In this document: piece after piece, positions 7,923 through 16,088 of the stretch | Numbering within the stretch: the stretch's first letter is position 1 | Layout: each line of letters begins with the position of its first letter | Source: an uncultured Desulfobacteraceae bacterium | GTDB taxonomy: Bacteria; Desulfobacterota; Desulfobacteria; Desulfobacterales; UBA2174 | NCBI GenBank assembly: GCA_937982505.1 | Contig: CALJLV010000156.1 | Location: forward strand, 1 to 55,199 | Length of the DNA stretch: 55,199 bases | Direction of reading: 5' to 3' | Program-made: the position numbers and the translations under genes | The notes under the pieces: model-generated | Databases searched by the model: none | What the model was told of the DNA's origin: nothing | The model's input: only the letters and a program-made list of their open reading frames with translations

Positions 7923-8455
7923 AATCCCTGGTCCGATGGATCGATCGACTTTCAGGAATGGGTGGAGCCCTGGCGGCGGCGATGCTGTGCGCCGGTTTGG
8001 GGTTGATCGTGGCCGAGATCGTGGCCCGCACCGCCTTTGACCACACCCTGTTCATCGCCGAGGAATACGCCGGGTACCTCATGTGCGGGCTGACTTTCTG
8101 CGCCCTGGCCTACACCCTGCGCGACAAGGGCCACATCCGCATGACCTTTCTGCTCAAGGTGGTCAAGGGACGACCGCGGATCTACCTCGACCTGGTCTGC
8201 TTCGCCGTCGGTCTGGTGTTCTGCGCCGGCCTGACCTGGTTTACCGGCCTGTTCTTCTGGGATTCGCTGATCAGCCGCTCCCAGTCGATGCAGATCTCGG
8301 AGACCTATCTGGCCATCCCCCAGTTCTTCATGCCCCTGGGCGCTTTCCTGATGACCCTCCAGTTCCTGGGCGAGATCTTCCGATCGATCCTGCTGCTCAA
8401 GGAAAAAGCGGGCGGGCTGGCGCCCCTCGGGGAGTCCGATGCCCTGGGCCGCTAG
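7919..8455 (+). CDS. TRAP transporter small permease, DctQ family
   Basis: A 178-residue inner-membrane protein with four predicted transmembrane segments: GALAAAMLCAGLGLIVAEIV, YAGYLMCGLTFCALAYTL, LDLVCFAVGLVFCAGLTWF, and one near FFMPLGAFLMTLQFLGEIF. The motif EEYAGYLMCGLTFCALAYTLRDKGHIRM is the usual DctQ signature. The ATG at 7919 overlaps the dctP stop codon (ATGA), implying translational coupling. It forms a complex with the large subunit encoded next and is needed for coupling or stability of transport. Confidence 0.9.
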   Translation: MKSLVRWIDRLSGMGGALAAAMLCAGLGLIVAEIVARTAFDHTLFIAEEYAGYLMCGLTFCALAYTLRDKGHIRMTFLLKVVKGRPRIYLDLVCFAVGLVFCAGLTWFTGLFFWDSLISRSQSMQISETYLAIPQFFMPLGAFLMTLQFLGEIFRSILLLKEKAGGLAPLGESDALGR

Positions 8456-8514
8456 CCTTCTTTAACGGCGCGGCCGGGCAAGCGGGTCCGGCCGTGCCAG
8501 GAGGAGTCCACAAC

Positions 8515-9813
8515 GTGGAACTTGCCAGTGTTTCGATGACCCTGCTCGCCCTGCTGGTGCTCTTCATGGGCGGGACCCTGTGGATCGGCATCGCCCTGTT
8601 CCTGGTGGGTCTGGGCGGATTCGTCTTCTTTACCGAAATCCCCTTCGGCACCATCCTGAGCAACGTGGCCTGGAACAACACCAGCGGGTCGGCCATGATG
8701 GCCCTGCCCATGTTCGTCTGGATGGGCGAAATCCTGTTTCGCAGCAAGATTTCCCAGAATCTCTTCAACGGTCTGACGCCCTGGATGGACCGGATTCCGG
8801 GGCGTCTGCTCCACGTGAACATCTTCGCCTGCACCTTCTTTGCCGCCGTGAGCGGCTCTTCGGCCGCCACCACGGCCACGGTGGGCAAGATCACGGTTCC
8901 CGAACTCAAGGAGCGCAACTACGACCAGCACCTGGCGGTGGGCTCCCTGGCCGGGGCCGGGACCCTGGGGTTCCTCATCCCCCCCAGCATGATGATGCTC
9001 GTCTACGGGATCATCGGGGACGTAAGCATCGGCAAGCTTTTCATCGCCGGGTTTCTGCCCGGGCTGCTCATCGCCGGGCTCTTCAGCGGCTACATCATCC
9101 TGCGCTGCCTGATCCGGCCGAAGCTGGCCCCGGCCGGCGCCGACCGGCATACCTGGGCCCAGCGTCTGCGGGCCATTCCGGAGATCGCCCCGGTGCTGGT
9201 GCTGATCTTCGTGGTGCTGGGCAGCCTCTACGCCGGGTGGGCCACGCCCACCGAGGCCGGAGCCGTGGGGGTGGTGGGGTCGCTGGGTTTCGCCCTGGCC
9301 ACGCGCAGCATGGACTGGGCCACCTTCAGCGCCAGTCTCATGGGCGCGGTCAAGACCAGCTGCATGATCATGCTCATCGTCATGGGGGCTTCCTATCTCT
9401 CGGTGGTGGTGGGGTATCTGGGCGTCACCCGCAAGCTTACCCTGCTGGTCACCGAGATGGGCCTGTCGCCCTACATGCTCATCTTGATCCTGTCGTTTCT
9501 CTACATCATCCTCGGGTGCCTGGTGGACGGGTTTTCCATGATCGTCATGACCACCCCCATCGTTTTGCCCCTGATTTCGGTGGCGGGCTTCGATCCGGTC
9601 TGGTTCGGCATCTACCTGGTGCTGATGATCGAGTTGGCCCAGATCACCCCTCCGGTGGGCTTCAATCTGTTTGTGATCAGCAGCCTGAACAACGACGATA
9701 TCCTCACCATCGCCCGGGCCGCCTTTCCCTTTTTCATGCTCATGGCCCTGGCCACGGCCCTGGTGACGGTTTTCCCGGACATCGTCATGGTGCTGCCCGA
9801 CATGATGAAATAA
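8515..9813 (+). CDS. TRAP transporter large permease, DctM family
   Basis: A 432-residue multi-spanning permease, the transport subunit of the system. The GTG at 8515 is chosen because AGGAGGAG sits 8 bp upstream (8499-8506) and VELASVSMTLLALLVLFM begins the first helix. Conserved DctM segments are present: NNTSGSAMMALPMFVWMGEIL, AVSGSSAATTATVGKI, LIPPSMMMLVYGIIG, and ELAQITPPVGFNLFVISS near the C-terminus. It lies 59 bp after dctQ and 10-35 bp before pxpA, so the transporter and 5-oxoprolinase genes look co-transcribed. Confidence 0.93.
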   Translation: MELASVSMTLLALLVLFMGGTLWIGIALFLVGLGGFVFFTEIPFGTILSNVAWNNTSGSAMMALPMFVWMGEILFRSKISQNLFNGLTPWMDRIPGRLLHVNIFACTFFAAVSGSSAATTATVGKITVPELKERNYDQHLAVGSLAGAGTLGFLIPPSMMMLVYGIIGDVSIGKLFIAGFLPGLLIAGLFSGYIILRCLIRPKLAPAGADRHTWAQRLRAIPEIAPVLVLIFVVLGSLYAGWATPTEAGAVGVVGSLGFALATRSMDWATFSASLMGAVKTSCMIMLIVMGASYLSVVVGYLGVTRKLTLLVTEMGLSPYMLILILSFLYIILGCLVDGFSMIVMTTPIVLPLISVAGFDPVWFGIYLVLMIELAQITPPVGFNLFVISSLNNDDILTIARAAFPFFMLMALATALVTVFPDIVMVLPDMMK

Positions 9814-9847
9814 ACCCTTTTCGGTGCTCAGAATGGATGGACGGCTG

Positions 9848-10624
9848 ATGCGAGGATTCGATCTGAACTGCGACATGGGCGAAAGCTTCGGGGCCTGGAA
9901 GATGGGCCTGGATGCCGAAGTGATCGGCCACATCACCTCGGCCAACATCGCCTGCGGGTTTCATGCCGGCGATCCCATGGTCATGGACCGGACCGTGGCC
10001 CTGGCCGCGGCCCATGGGGTCGGGGTCGGCGCCCACCCGGGGTTTGCCGACCTGAAAGGCTTCGGCCGGCGCGGCCTTGATTGCACCCCGGAGGAAATCC
10101 GCAACGATATCCTCTACCAGGTGGGCGCCCTGCGGGCCTTCTGCCAGGCGCACGGGGTCGCCTTGCAGCATGTCAAACCCCACGGGGCCCTGTACAACAT
10201 GGCCGTGGGCAATGCGCCCCTGGCCCGGGCCATCGCCGAGGCGGTGGCCCGGGTGGACGAGCGCCTGATCCTGGTGACCCTGGCCGGCAGCCAGGCGCCG
10301 CTCATGAAAGAGATCGGCCAGGAGGTCGGATTGCGCGTGGCCTTGGAGGCCTTTCCGGAAAGAGGCTACACCGCCGAGGGGCGCCTGGTCTCCCGGCGCC
10401 TGCCCGGCGCGGTGATCAAGGATCCGGCCGAAGCCGCCGCCCGGGCTCTGGCCATGGCCCGCGACGGTCGCATCACGGCCGTGGACGGGACGGTGCTGGA
10501 GATGGAGATCCATACCTTGTGCGTTCACGGAGACAATCCGGCCGCTCTGGCCATCGTGGCCGAAATCCGGCGCACTCTGGCGCGGGCCGGTCTGGAAGCC
10601 CGTCCCATGGGCGCCGTTTTCTGA
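9848..10624 (+). CDS. pxpA: 5-oxoprolinase subunit A (LamB/YcsF family)
   Basis: A 258-residue cytosolic protein. PxpA acts with PxpBC in ATP-dependent opening of 5-oxoproline to glutamate. The family hallmark DLNCDMGESFG stands at residues 4-14, followed by ANIACGFHAGDP, GVGAHPGFADLKGFGRR and VKPHGALYN. Family members normally begin two to four residues before DLNCD, so the ATG at 9848 (MRGFDLN) is preferred. ATG 9833 and GTG 9824 are in-frame alternatives. It follows the DctM gene closely and is followed 16 bp later by pxpB. Confidence 0.93.
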   Translation: MRGFDLNCDMGESFGAWKMGLDAEVIGHITSANIACGFHAGDPMVMDRTVALAAAHGVGVGAHPGFADLKGFGRRGLDCTPEEIRNDILYQVGALRAFCQAHGVALQHVKPHGALYNMAVGNAPLARAIAEAVARVDERLILVTLAGSQAPLMKEIGQEVGLRVALEAFPERGYTAEGRLVSRRLPGAVIKDPAEAAARALAMARDGRITAVDGTVLEMEIHTLCVHGDNPAALAIVAEIRRTLARAGLEARPMGAVF

Positions 10625-10640
10625 AAAGGAGCGCTCCGGA

Positions 10641-11351
10641 GTGGACAGACACGGCTACGAGCGGACCCGCTTCCGCATCTGCGGGGACCGGGCCATGCTG
10701 GCCGAGTACGGCGAAGGGGTCTCGCTGGCGGTCAACGAGCGGGTGCGGGCCATGGCCCTGGTGCTCGACCAGGAACGCCCCGAAGGGGTGGAAGGCGTGA
10801 TTCCGGCCTACCGCTCCCTGGCCATCGTCTACGACCCGCTGGTGGTCGGAACCCAGGCGCTCCAGGAACGCCTGCTGGAGATGGAAGCGCGCATCGGCCG
10901 CACCCGGATTCCGCCCCCGCGCACCGTGGAGATCCCGGTGCGCTACGGCGGGGAAATGGGCCCGGATCTGCAGACCGTGGCCGCCCACAACGGGCTGACC
11001 CCCGAAGCGGTCGTACGGCTCCACACAGAGGCGATCTATCCCATCTATGCCGTTGGTTTCGCCCCGGGGTTCTGCTACCTGGGAGGCCTGGACCCGCGGC
11101 TCCACACCCCGCGCCTGGCCACCCCGCGAACCCGCGTGGCGGCCGGATCGGTGGGCATCGCCGAGACCCAAACCGGGGTCTACCCGTCGGACAGTCCCGG
11201 CGGCTGGCAGCTCATCGGGCGCACCCCGTTGAATCTGTTCAATCCGGCCCGGGTGGAGCCGTTCCTCTACCGCGCCGGGGACCGGATCCGTTTCGTACCC
11301 ATCGATCCGGCCACCTTCGCCAGTATCCGGGCCGCCGAGGAGGCGCCATGA
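10641..11351 (+). CDS. pxpB: 5-oxoprolinase subunit B (KipI/PxpB)
   Basis: A 236-residue protein of the allophanate-hydrolase subunit 1 / KipI family. The GTG at 10641 follows AAAAGGAGCG. The C-terminal cyclophilin-like half carries FAPGFCYLGGLDPRL, TPRTRVAAGSVGIAETQTGVYPS and SPGGWQLIGRTPLNLF, all strongly conserved in PxpB. It forms the catalytic pair with PxpC. Its stop overlaps the pxpC start (ATGA at 11348), typical of obligate partners. Older annotation as a sporulation kinase inhibitor (KipI) does not apply in a Gram-negative background. Confidence 0.93.
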   Translation: MDRHGYERTRFRICGDRAMLAEYGEGVSLAVNERVRAMALVLDQERPEGVEGVIPAYRSLAIVYDPLVVGTQALQERLLEMEARIGRTRIPPPRTVEIPVRYGGEMGPDLQTVAAHNGLTPEAVVRLHTEAIYPIYAVGFAPGFCYLGGLDPRLHTPRLATPRTRVAAGSVGIAETQTGVYPSDSPGGWQLIGRTPLNLFNPARVEPFLYRAGDRIRFVPIDPATFASIRAAEEAP

Positions 11352-12289
11352 AGCCGGCCCTGCGGGTGATCACCTCCGGCCCGGCCACCACCGTCCAGGA
11401 CCGGGGCCGCTTCGGGTTTGTGGACATGGGGGTTCCGGTCTGCGGCGCCCTGGACGGGTTTGCCGCCCGGGTGGCCAACCGGCTGGTGGGTAACCGGCCG
11501 GATTGCGCCGTGCTGGAGGCCACCCTGGTGGGCCCCTGCCTGGAGGTGTTGAGAGATCTGGACATCGCCGTGACCGGCGCCCGCACCGATCTGGCGGTCA
11601 ATGGCCGGCGCCAGCCGGGGTGGACCACCTGTCGCGTTGCTCCCGGAGATCGCATCGAGGTGGGCGCGGCCGACAACGGGTGCCGCATCTATATCGCCGT
11701 CACCGGCGGGATCGATGTTCCCCCGGTGATGGGAAGCCGTTCCACCTACCTCGGAGGAAAGCTGGGAGGGATGAAGGGACGCGTACTGCAGGAAGGCGAT
11801 CTGCTACCCTGCGCACAGGGCGAGCTTCTGGCCAGACCCCGGGCCCTGCCCTGGCACCCCCTCTATACCGGCGAGACTTGGCTACGGGCGATCCCCGGAC
11901 CCCAGGACGATTTTTTCACCTCGGCCCTGGCGGTGCTTGGCGCCTCGGGCTACAGCGTCACGGCCCAGGCCAACCGCATGGGCTACCGCCTGGAAGGACC
12001 GGCCCTGATCCGAGAACCTGGGGCTGCCGCCAGCATCGTCTCCGAGGCCGTCGTGCCGGGCAGCATCCAGGTGCCGGCCGACGGGCAGCCGATCATCCTG
12101 CTCACTGAACAGACCCTGGGCGGTTACGCCAAGATCGCCACCGTGATTTCGGTGGACCTGTTCAAAGTGGCCCAGGCCCGGCCGGGGGACATCTTCCACT
12201 TCCTTCCCGTCACCCTGGCCCAGGCCCATGAGGCCCTGGCGCAATGGGTCGCCTATCTGGCATGGATCGATGCGCTTCTCGAGAGCTGA
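11348..12289 (+). CDS. pxpC: 5-oxoprolinase subunit C (KipA/PxpC, biotin-dependent carboxyltransferase-like family)
   Basis: A 313-residue protein of the allophanate-hydrolase subunit 2 / KipA family. It starts with ALRVITSGPATTVQDRGRFGFVDMGVPVCGALD, the conserved N-terminal signature, and continues with YIAVTGGIDVPPVMGSRSTYLGGKLGG and, near the end, VPADGQPIILLTEQTLGGYAKIATVI. It completes the ATP-dependent 5-oxoprolinase with PxpA and PxpB. The gene ends 27 bp before the convergent livF stop codon, so the operon ends here. No T-run terminator is evident in that gap. Confidence 0.93.
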   Translation: MKPALRVITSGPATTVQDRGRFGFVDMGVPVCGALDGFAARVANRLVGNRPDCAVLEATLVGPCLEVLRDLDIAVTGARTDLAVNGRRQPGWTTCRVAPGDRIEVGAADNGCRIYIAVTGGIDVPPVMGSRSTYLGGKLGGMKGRVLQEGDLLPCAQGELLARPRALPWHPLYTGETWLRAIPGPQDDFFTSALAVLGASGYSVTAQANRMGYRLEGPALIREPGAAASIVSEAVVPGSIQVPADGQPIILLTEQTLGGYAKIATVISVDLFKVAQARPGDIFHFLPVTLAQAHEALAQWVAYLAWIDALLES

Positions 12290-12316
12290 GAAGGGCGGTT
12301 CCAGGGGCGTCGGGGG

Positions 12317-13030
12317 TCAGGCCTTTCCGCCCAGGTAGGCGGCCTGGACCTCGGGGTTGGCCAGAAGGCTGGCAGCCGAGTCCTTCAAAACGATGCGGCC
12401 GACCTCCATCACATAGCCGCGATTGGCCAGTTTCAGGGCCGCGCGGGCGTTCTGCTCCACCAGGACCACCGTCACCCCGGCTTGGTTGATCTGGCGCACC
12501 GTGTCGAAGATGGTCTTGACCAGCAGAGGGGCCAGGCCCAGGCTCGGTTCGTCCAGGAGCAGGATGCGCGGGCTGGCCATCAGGGCCCGGCCCACGGCCA
12601 GCATCTGCTGTTCGCCCCCCGAGAGGGTGCCGGCCATCTGGTTTTCGCGCTCCTTGAGGCGCGGGAAGAGATCGAAGACCCATTCCAGGTTCTGGCGGAT
12701 CTTTTGCGCGTCGCTGGAGGTATAGGCTCCCAGATTGAGGTTTTCACGCACCGTGAGGGTGCCGAAGACCCGCCGGCCCTCGGGAGCCTGGGCCACCCCC
12801 CGGGACACGATGTCGTGGGCCGGCATCCGGTGCAGGGGCTCGCCGTCGAACAGAATTTCTCCCTGGCTGGTCTTGACCAGACCGCTGATGGCCATCAAGG
12901 TGGTGGACTTTCCGGCGCCATTGGCCCCCAGGATGGTGACGATCTCCCCCTGCTCGACCGAGATGTCGATCCCGTGCAGCGCTTCCACGTTGCCGTACTT
13001 GACGTGCAGATTCTCGATCTTCAGCAGCAT
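12317..13030 (-). CDS. livF: Branched-chain amino-acid ABC transporter ATPase LivF
   Basis: A 237-residue ABC ATPase, last gene of the livHMGF run. Walker A is GANGAGKST (about residue 35), the signature is LSGGEQQMLAVGRALM, and Walker B is ILLLDEPSLGLAP, with the LivF-type wording SLGLAPLLV. VVLVEQNARAALKLANRGYVMEVGRIV is the H-loop region, with N at the usual histidine position as is normal in LivF. It energises uptake of leucine/isoleucine/valine-type substrates, though some Liv-type systems move amides, urea or other compounds. It starts 4 bp after the livG stop. Confidence 0.93.
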   Translation of the reverse strand: MLLKIENLHVKYGNVEALHGIDISVEQGEIVTILGANGAGKSTTLMAISGLVKTSQGEILFDGEPLHRMPAHDIVSRGVAQAPEGRRVFGTLTVRENLNLGAYTSSDAQKIRQNLEWVFDLFPRLKERENQMAGTLSGGEQQMLAVGRALMASPRILLLDEPSLGLAPLLVKTIFDTVRQINQAGVTVVLVEQNARAALKLANRGYVMEVGRIVLKDSAASLLANPEVQAAYLGGKA

Positions 13031-13034
13031 CGGC

Positions 13035-13799
13035 TCACTCCTCCTCGGTGCCCAGGTAGGCCTCGATCACCCGCGGGTTGGCCTGAATCTCCCGGGGACC
13101 GCCTTCGGCGATCTTGGCCCCGTTTTCCAGCACCACGATCTTTTCACAGGCCTTCATTACCAGGCTCATGTCGTGCTCGATCAGCAGCACGGTGACCCCC
13201 CGGGCCTGGATCTGGCGGATGGTGTCGATCAGTCGGGCCGTCTCCTGGTCGTTCATCCCCCCGGCCGGTTCGTCAAGGATGATCAGACGCGGTTCGGTGG
13301 CCAGGGCCCGGGCCACTTCCAGCAGCCGCTGATTACCGTAGGACAGGTTCTCGGCCAGGTTCATGGCCTGATTTTCGAGCTTGACGAAGCGCAGCTCGGC
13401 CAGGGCCTTGTCCAGGGCCCTGGCCTCCTCGGCGCGCTGCCAGGGAGGCTGGAACATGGCGGCGATGCTGCCCGATTTCATGCGGCAATGGCATCCGGCC
13501 AGCACGTTTTCCAGGGCCGTGAGCTTCTGAAAGAGACGGATGGTCTGAAAGGTGCGCGCGACACCCAGGGCCACGATCCTGTGGGTGGGCAGGCTGCCGA
13601 TCGGGCGGCCGTCGAAAACGATCTGGCCGTTGTCGGCCCGGTAGTTGCCGGTGATCAGATTGAAGACCGTGGTCTTGCCCGCCCCGTTGGGGCCGATCAG
13701 TCCGACGATGGATCCGGCCGGTACGTCGAAGCTGACATTGTTGACGGCCATCAGGCCGCCGAAGCGTTTGGTGAGGTGCTCCAGGTGCAGCAGGGTCAT
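13035..13799 (-). CDS. livG: Branched-chain amino-acid ABC transporter ATPase LivG
   Basis: A 254-residue ABC ATPase. Walker A is GPNGAGKTT, the signature region is NLSYGNQRLLEVARAL (Y instead of G in the LSxGxQ motif, as usual for LivG), Walker B is LIILDEPAGGMN, and LLIEHDMSLVM holds the switch histidine. The ATG overlaps the livM stop codon. The long insert VLAGCHCRMKSGSIAAMFQPPWQRAEEAR between Walker A and signature is typical of LivG. It forms the heterodimeric motor with LivF on the cytosolic face. Confidence 0.93.
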   Translation of the reverse strand: MTLLHLEHLTKRFGGLMAVNNVSFDVPAGSIVGLIGPNGAGKTTVFNLITGNYRADNGQIVFDGRPIGSLPTHRIVALGVARTFQTIRLFQKLTALENVLAGCHCRMKSGSIAAMFQPPWQRAEEARALDKALAELRFVKLENQAMNLAENLSYGNQRLLEVARALATEPRLIILDEPAGGMNDQETARLIDTIRQIQARGVTVLLIEHDMSLVMKACEKIVVLENGAKIAEGGPREIQANPRVIEAYLGTEEE

Positions 13800-14755
13800 G
13801 CGGCCTCCTCGGGTTCGGCCGAACCGTCAAGGCGGTAGGCGCGCGGCTGGGGCGGCAGAATTCCCTCGGGTCTGAAGATCATCATCCCAATCATGACGGC
13901 ACCGAAGACCAGCATGCGGGCCGTGGCAAACTGCCGGAAGAGTTCGGGCAGGCCGATGACCAGAAATGTGCCCAGGATCACGCCGGGAATCGATCCGCGT
14001 CCGCCGAGCAACACGATCATGAACAAGAGCACCGATTCCCAGAAATTGAACGATTCGGGCGCGATGATCGTCATCTTGGCGGCAAACAGGGTCCCGCAGA
14101 ATCCGGCCCAGACCGCGCCGATGACAAAGGCGATGAGCTTGTAATGGGCCGTGTCAATGCCGCTGCCGGCGGCGGCCACATCGTCTTCACGAATATAGTT
14201 CAGGGCCCGTCCGAAGCGGGAATGCTCCAGCTTGTGAAACAGAAAAATCGTCACGGCCACGAAAAACCAGATCAGATAAAAAAACTGTGCCGGGGTGCGG
14301 ATCTTCATCCCGAAGACCGTGGGCCGGTCGATGCCGAAGATTCCGTTGGCCCCCCCCGTGATCCCGAAGACGTTGTTGATCAGGGCGATGCGCACGATCT
14401 CCACGAAACCGATGGTGACGATGAGCAGGTAGTCGCCGCGCAGGTGGATGATGGGCCGGGCGATGACCAGGGCGAAGAGGCCGGCCAGAAGTCCGGACAC
14501 AGGCATGAGCCAGAGCACCGGCAGGTTGCAGGTCGTGTTCAAAATCGCGGTGGTGTAGGCTCCCACGGCGTAAAAGGCGGCATGCCCCATGTGAAACATG
14601 CCGCAGTGGCCCAGGATGATGTTCAGGCTCAGGGCCAGCATCACGTAGAGCCCCACCACGTTGAGCACGTCGGTCCAGTAGCGGTTGAGCATGGCCGGCG
14701 ACGCCATCAGCAGCGCGGTGAAGACGAGGTAGACGATCCAGCGTTTGTTCTTCAT
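13796..14755 (-). CDS. livM: Branched-chain amino-acid ABC transporter permease LivM
   Basis: A 319-residue inner-membrane permease. The ATG at 14755 (MKNKRWIVYLVF) is selected because GAGGAAG precedes it. The longer upstream frame overlaps livH and has no family match. The motif ALSLNIILGHCGMFHMGHAAFYAVGAYTTAIL is the LivM N-terminal signature, and FGRALNYIREDDVAAAGSGIDTAHYKLIAFVIGAVWAGFCG is the EAA-like cytoplasmic loop that contacts the ATPases. RGSIPGVILGTFLVIGLPELFR follows near the C-terminus. It pairs with LivH and lies 29 bp after it. Confidence 0.92.
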   Translation of the reverse strand: MKNKRWIVYLVFTALLMASPAMLNRYWTDVLNVVGLYVMLALSLNIILGHCGMFHMGHAAFYAVGAYTTAILNTTCNLPVLWLMPVSGLLAGLFALVIARPIIHLRGDYLLIVTIGFVEIVRIALINNVFGITGGANGIFGIDRPTVFGMKIRTPAQFFYLIWFFVAVTIFLFHKLEHSRFGRALNYIREDDVAAAGSGIDTAHYKLIAFVIGAVWAGFCGTLFAAKMTIIAPESFNFWESVLLFMIVLLGGRGSIPGVILGTFLVIGLPELFRQFATARMLVFGAVMIGMMIFRPEGILPPQPRAYRLDGSAEPEEAA

Positions 14756-14784
14756 GGGCAAGCTTCCTCGACCGCAATGAACGG

Positions 14785-15690
14785 TCAGACTTTTTCCGCC
14801 ACGCGTTCGCCCAGCAGCCCGGTGGGCCTGACGATCAGAATCAGGATCAGCACGCAGAAAGCGAAGGCGTCTTTCCAGGCGATGGACAGGTAGGCGGCGG
14901 CAAAGGCTTCGATCAACCCCAGGAGCAGTCCGCCGACCATGGCGCCGGGAATGTTGCCGATGCCACCGAGGATGGCCGCCGTGAAGGCCTTGAGGCCGTA
15001 GATCCATCCCATGGTGAAGTTGATCTGGCCGTAGTAGACCCCCACCATCAGGCCGGCGGCTCCGCCCAAGGCCGGACCGATGACAAACACCAGGGCGATG
15101 ACCCGGTCCACGTTGATACCCATCAGCCGGGCCGCGCCCTGGTCGATGGCCGCGGCCCGGATGGCCGTGCCGATCTTGGTGCGCTGGATGAAGGTGTACA
15201 GGGCCACCATCATGACCACCGAGGCGACCAGGATCAGAATCCGGATCAACGGCACCGGCATGCCGAACAGGTGCACCACCGTGCGCGGCAGCAGGTCGTG
15301 GGGATAGACCAGAAACTTGGCGCCGTAGACGATCATGACGATGTTCTGGAAGAAGATGGAGGCTCCCAGGGCCGAAACCACGGCCGAGAGGCGGTGCGCC
15401 TGGCGCAACGGCCGATACGCGACCCGTTCGAGGAGCACGCCCAGGATGGCCACCAGGACCAGCACCATGGCCGCCAGGGCGGCGATGACCCCGAAGGGGC
15501 CCAGTCGATCGGCCAATCCCAGAGCCGTCAGAAGGGTCAGCCCCAGATAGGCGCCGATCATGAACAGGTCGCCGTGGGCGAAGTTGATCAGCTTCAGCAC
15601 CCCGTAGACCATGGTGTATCCCAGGGCGATGAGGGCATAGATTCCGCCCACGGCCAGCCCGTTGGTCAGTTGTTGAAAGAAAAATTCCAT
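14785..15690 (-). CDS. livH: Branched-chain amino-acid ABC transporter permease LivH
   Basis: A 301-residue permease with about eight hydrophobic segments. The start MEFFFQQLTNGLAVGGIYALIALGYTMVYGVLKLINFAHGDLFMIGAYLG is the classic LivH opening. GTAIRAAAIDQGAARLMGINVDRVIALVFVIGPALGGAAG is the coupling loop, and GLKAFTAAILGGIGNIPGAMVGGLLLGLIEA follows. It is the first permease gene after the terminator that separates it from livK, and sits about 400 bp downstream of livK. Confidence 0.93.
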   Translation of the reverse strand: MEFFFQQLTNGLAVGGIYALIALGYTMVYGVLKLINFAHGDLFMIGAYLGLTLLTALGLADRLGPFGVIAALAAMVLVLVAILGVLLERVAYRPLRQAHRLSAVVSALGASIFFQNIVMIVYGAKFLVYPHDLLPRTVVHLFGMPVPLIRILILVASVVMMVALYTFIQRTKIGTAIRAAAIDQGAARLMGINVDRVIALVFVIGPALGGAAGLMVGVYYGQINFTMGWIYGLKAFTAAILGGIGNIPGAMVGGLLLGLIEAFAAAYLSIAWKDAFAFCVLILILIVRPTGLLGERVAEKV

Positions 15691-16088
15691 GGGGTCACCC
15701 CGCAGGTCACGAATTGAGGGGAGGCGGTCCAGCCCGCCAAAATCACCGATCCGCCACCGGGCAGCGGCACATGATACCCGAGCAACGACGGCGGTTCTCG
15801 GTTTTCCGGGTGTCTTGGCGGCCGATGGGGACAGGCGCCCGGCGGCGCTGACGCGTCAGCCCCGCCGCCGGCCGGATTGATCGATCGGGTGGCAGTGGTT
15901 TGTGAAATTCTCGGATGGTCTGGGGCCGTCTCGTTGCGATGACCACGGGGTCCTGCTGTCAGCGGGAATGGCGGAAGGCTTTCCTTCAATCCGCCGCGGC
16001 CACAGACGAGAGGGCCGAAAAAAGACGCCGGCCCGGCTGTGAAGCCTGATTGCCGGCGTCTCGGAGGGTCATGCGCAGTGCCCGACCA
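15691..16088. other. Gap between livK and livH with terminator and a palindrome
   Basis: About 400 bases without a gene. It holds the livK terminator (16018-16062) and a perfect 14-bp palindrome, GCTGACGCGTCAGC, at 15847-15860, flanked by GGCGGC and GCCGCC, which could extend it into a larger hairpin. No clear sigma70 promoter for livH was found, so livHMGF may be transcribed by read-through from livK or from an unrecognised promoter here. Confidence 0.45.
16018..16062 (-). terminator. Rho-independent terminator after livK
   Basis: Read on the minus strand, a 10-bp stem (16053-16062 with 16024-16033, plus-strand arms AGACGCCGGC and GCCGGCGTCT) with a 19-nt loop runs into a T-tract (complement of the A-run 16018-16024). 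It lies 27 bp after the livK stop and should limit transcription into livHMGF. Confidence 0.8.

Noticed and set aside
8083..8514. Upstream extension of the DctM frame through dctQ
   Set aside because: The extension overlaps dctQ in another frame and has no family similarity. GTG at 8515 has a strong Shine-Dalgarno.
10641..12289. KipI/KipA as sporulation kinase regulators
   Set aside because: The genes sit with pxpA and a transporter in a Gram-negative context, so the 5-oxoprolinase role is far more likely.
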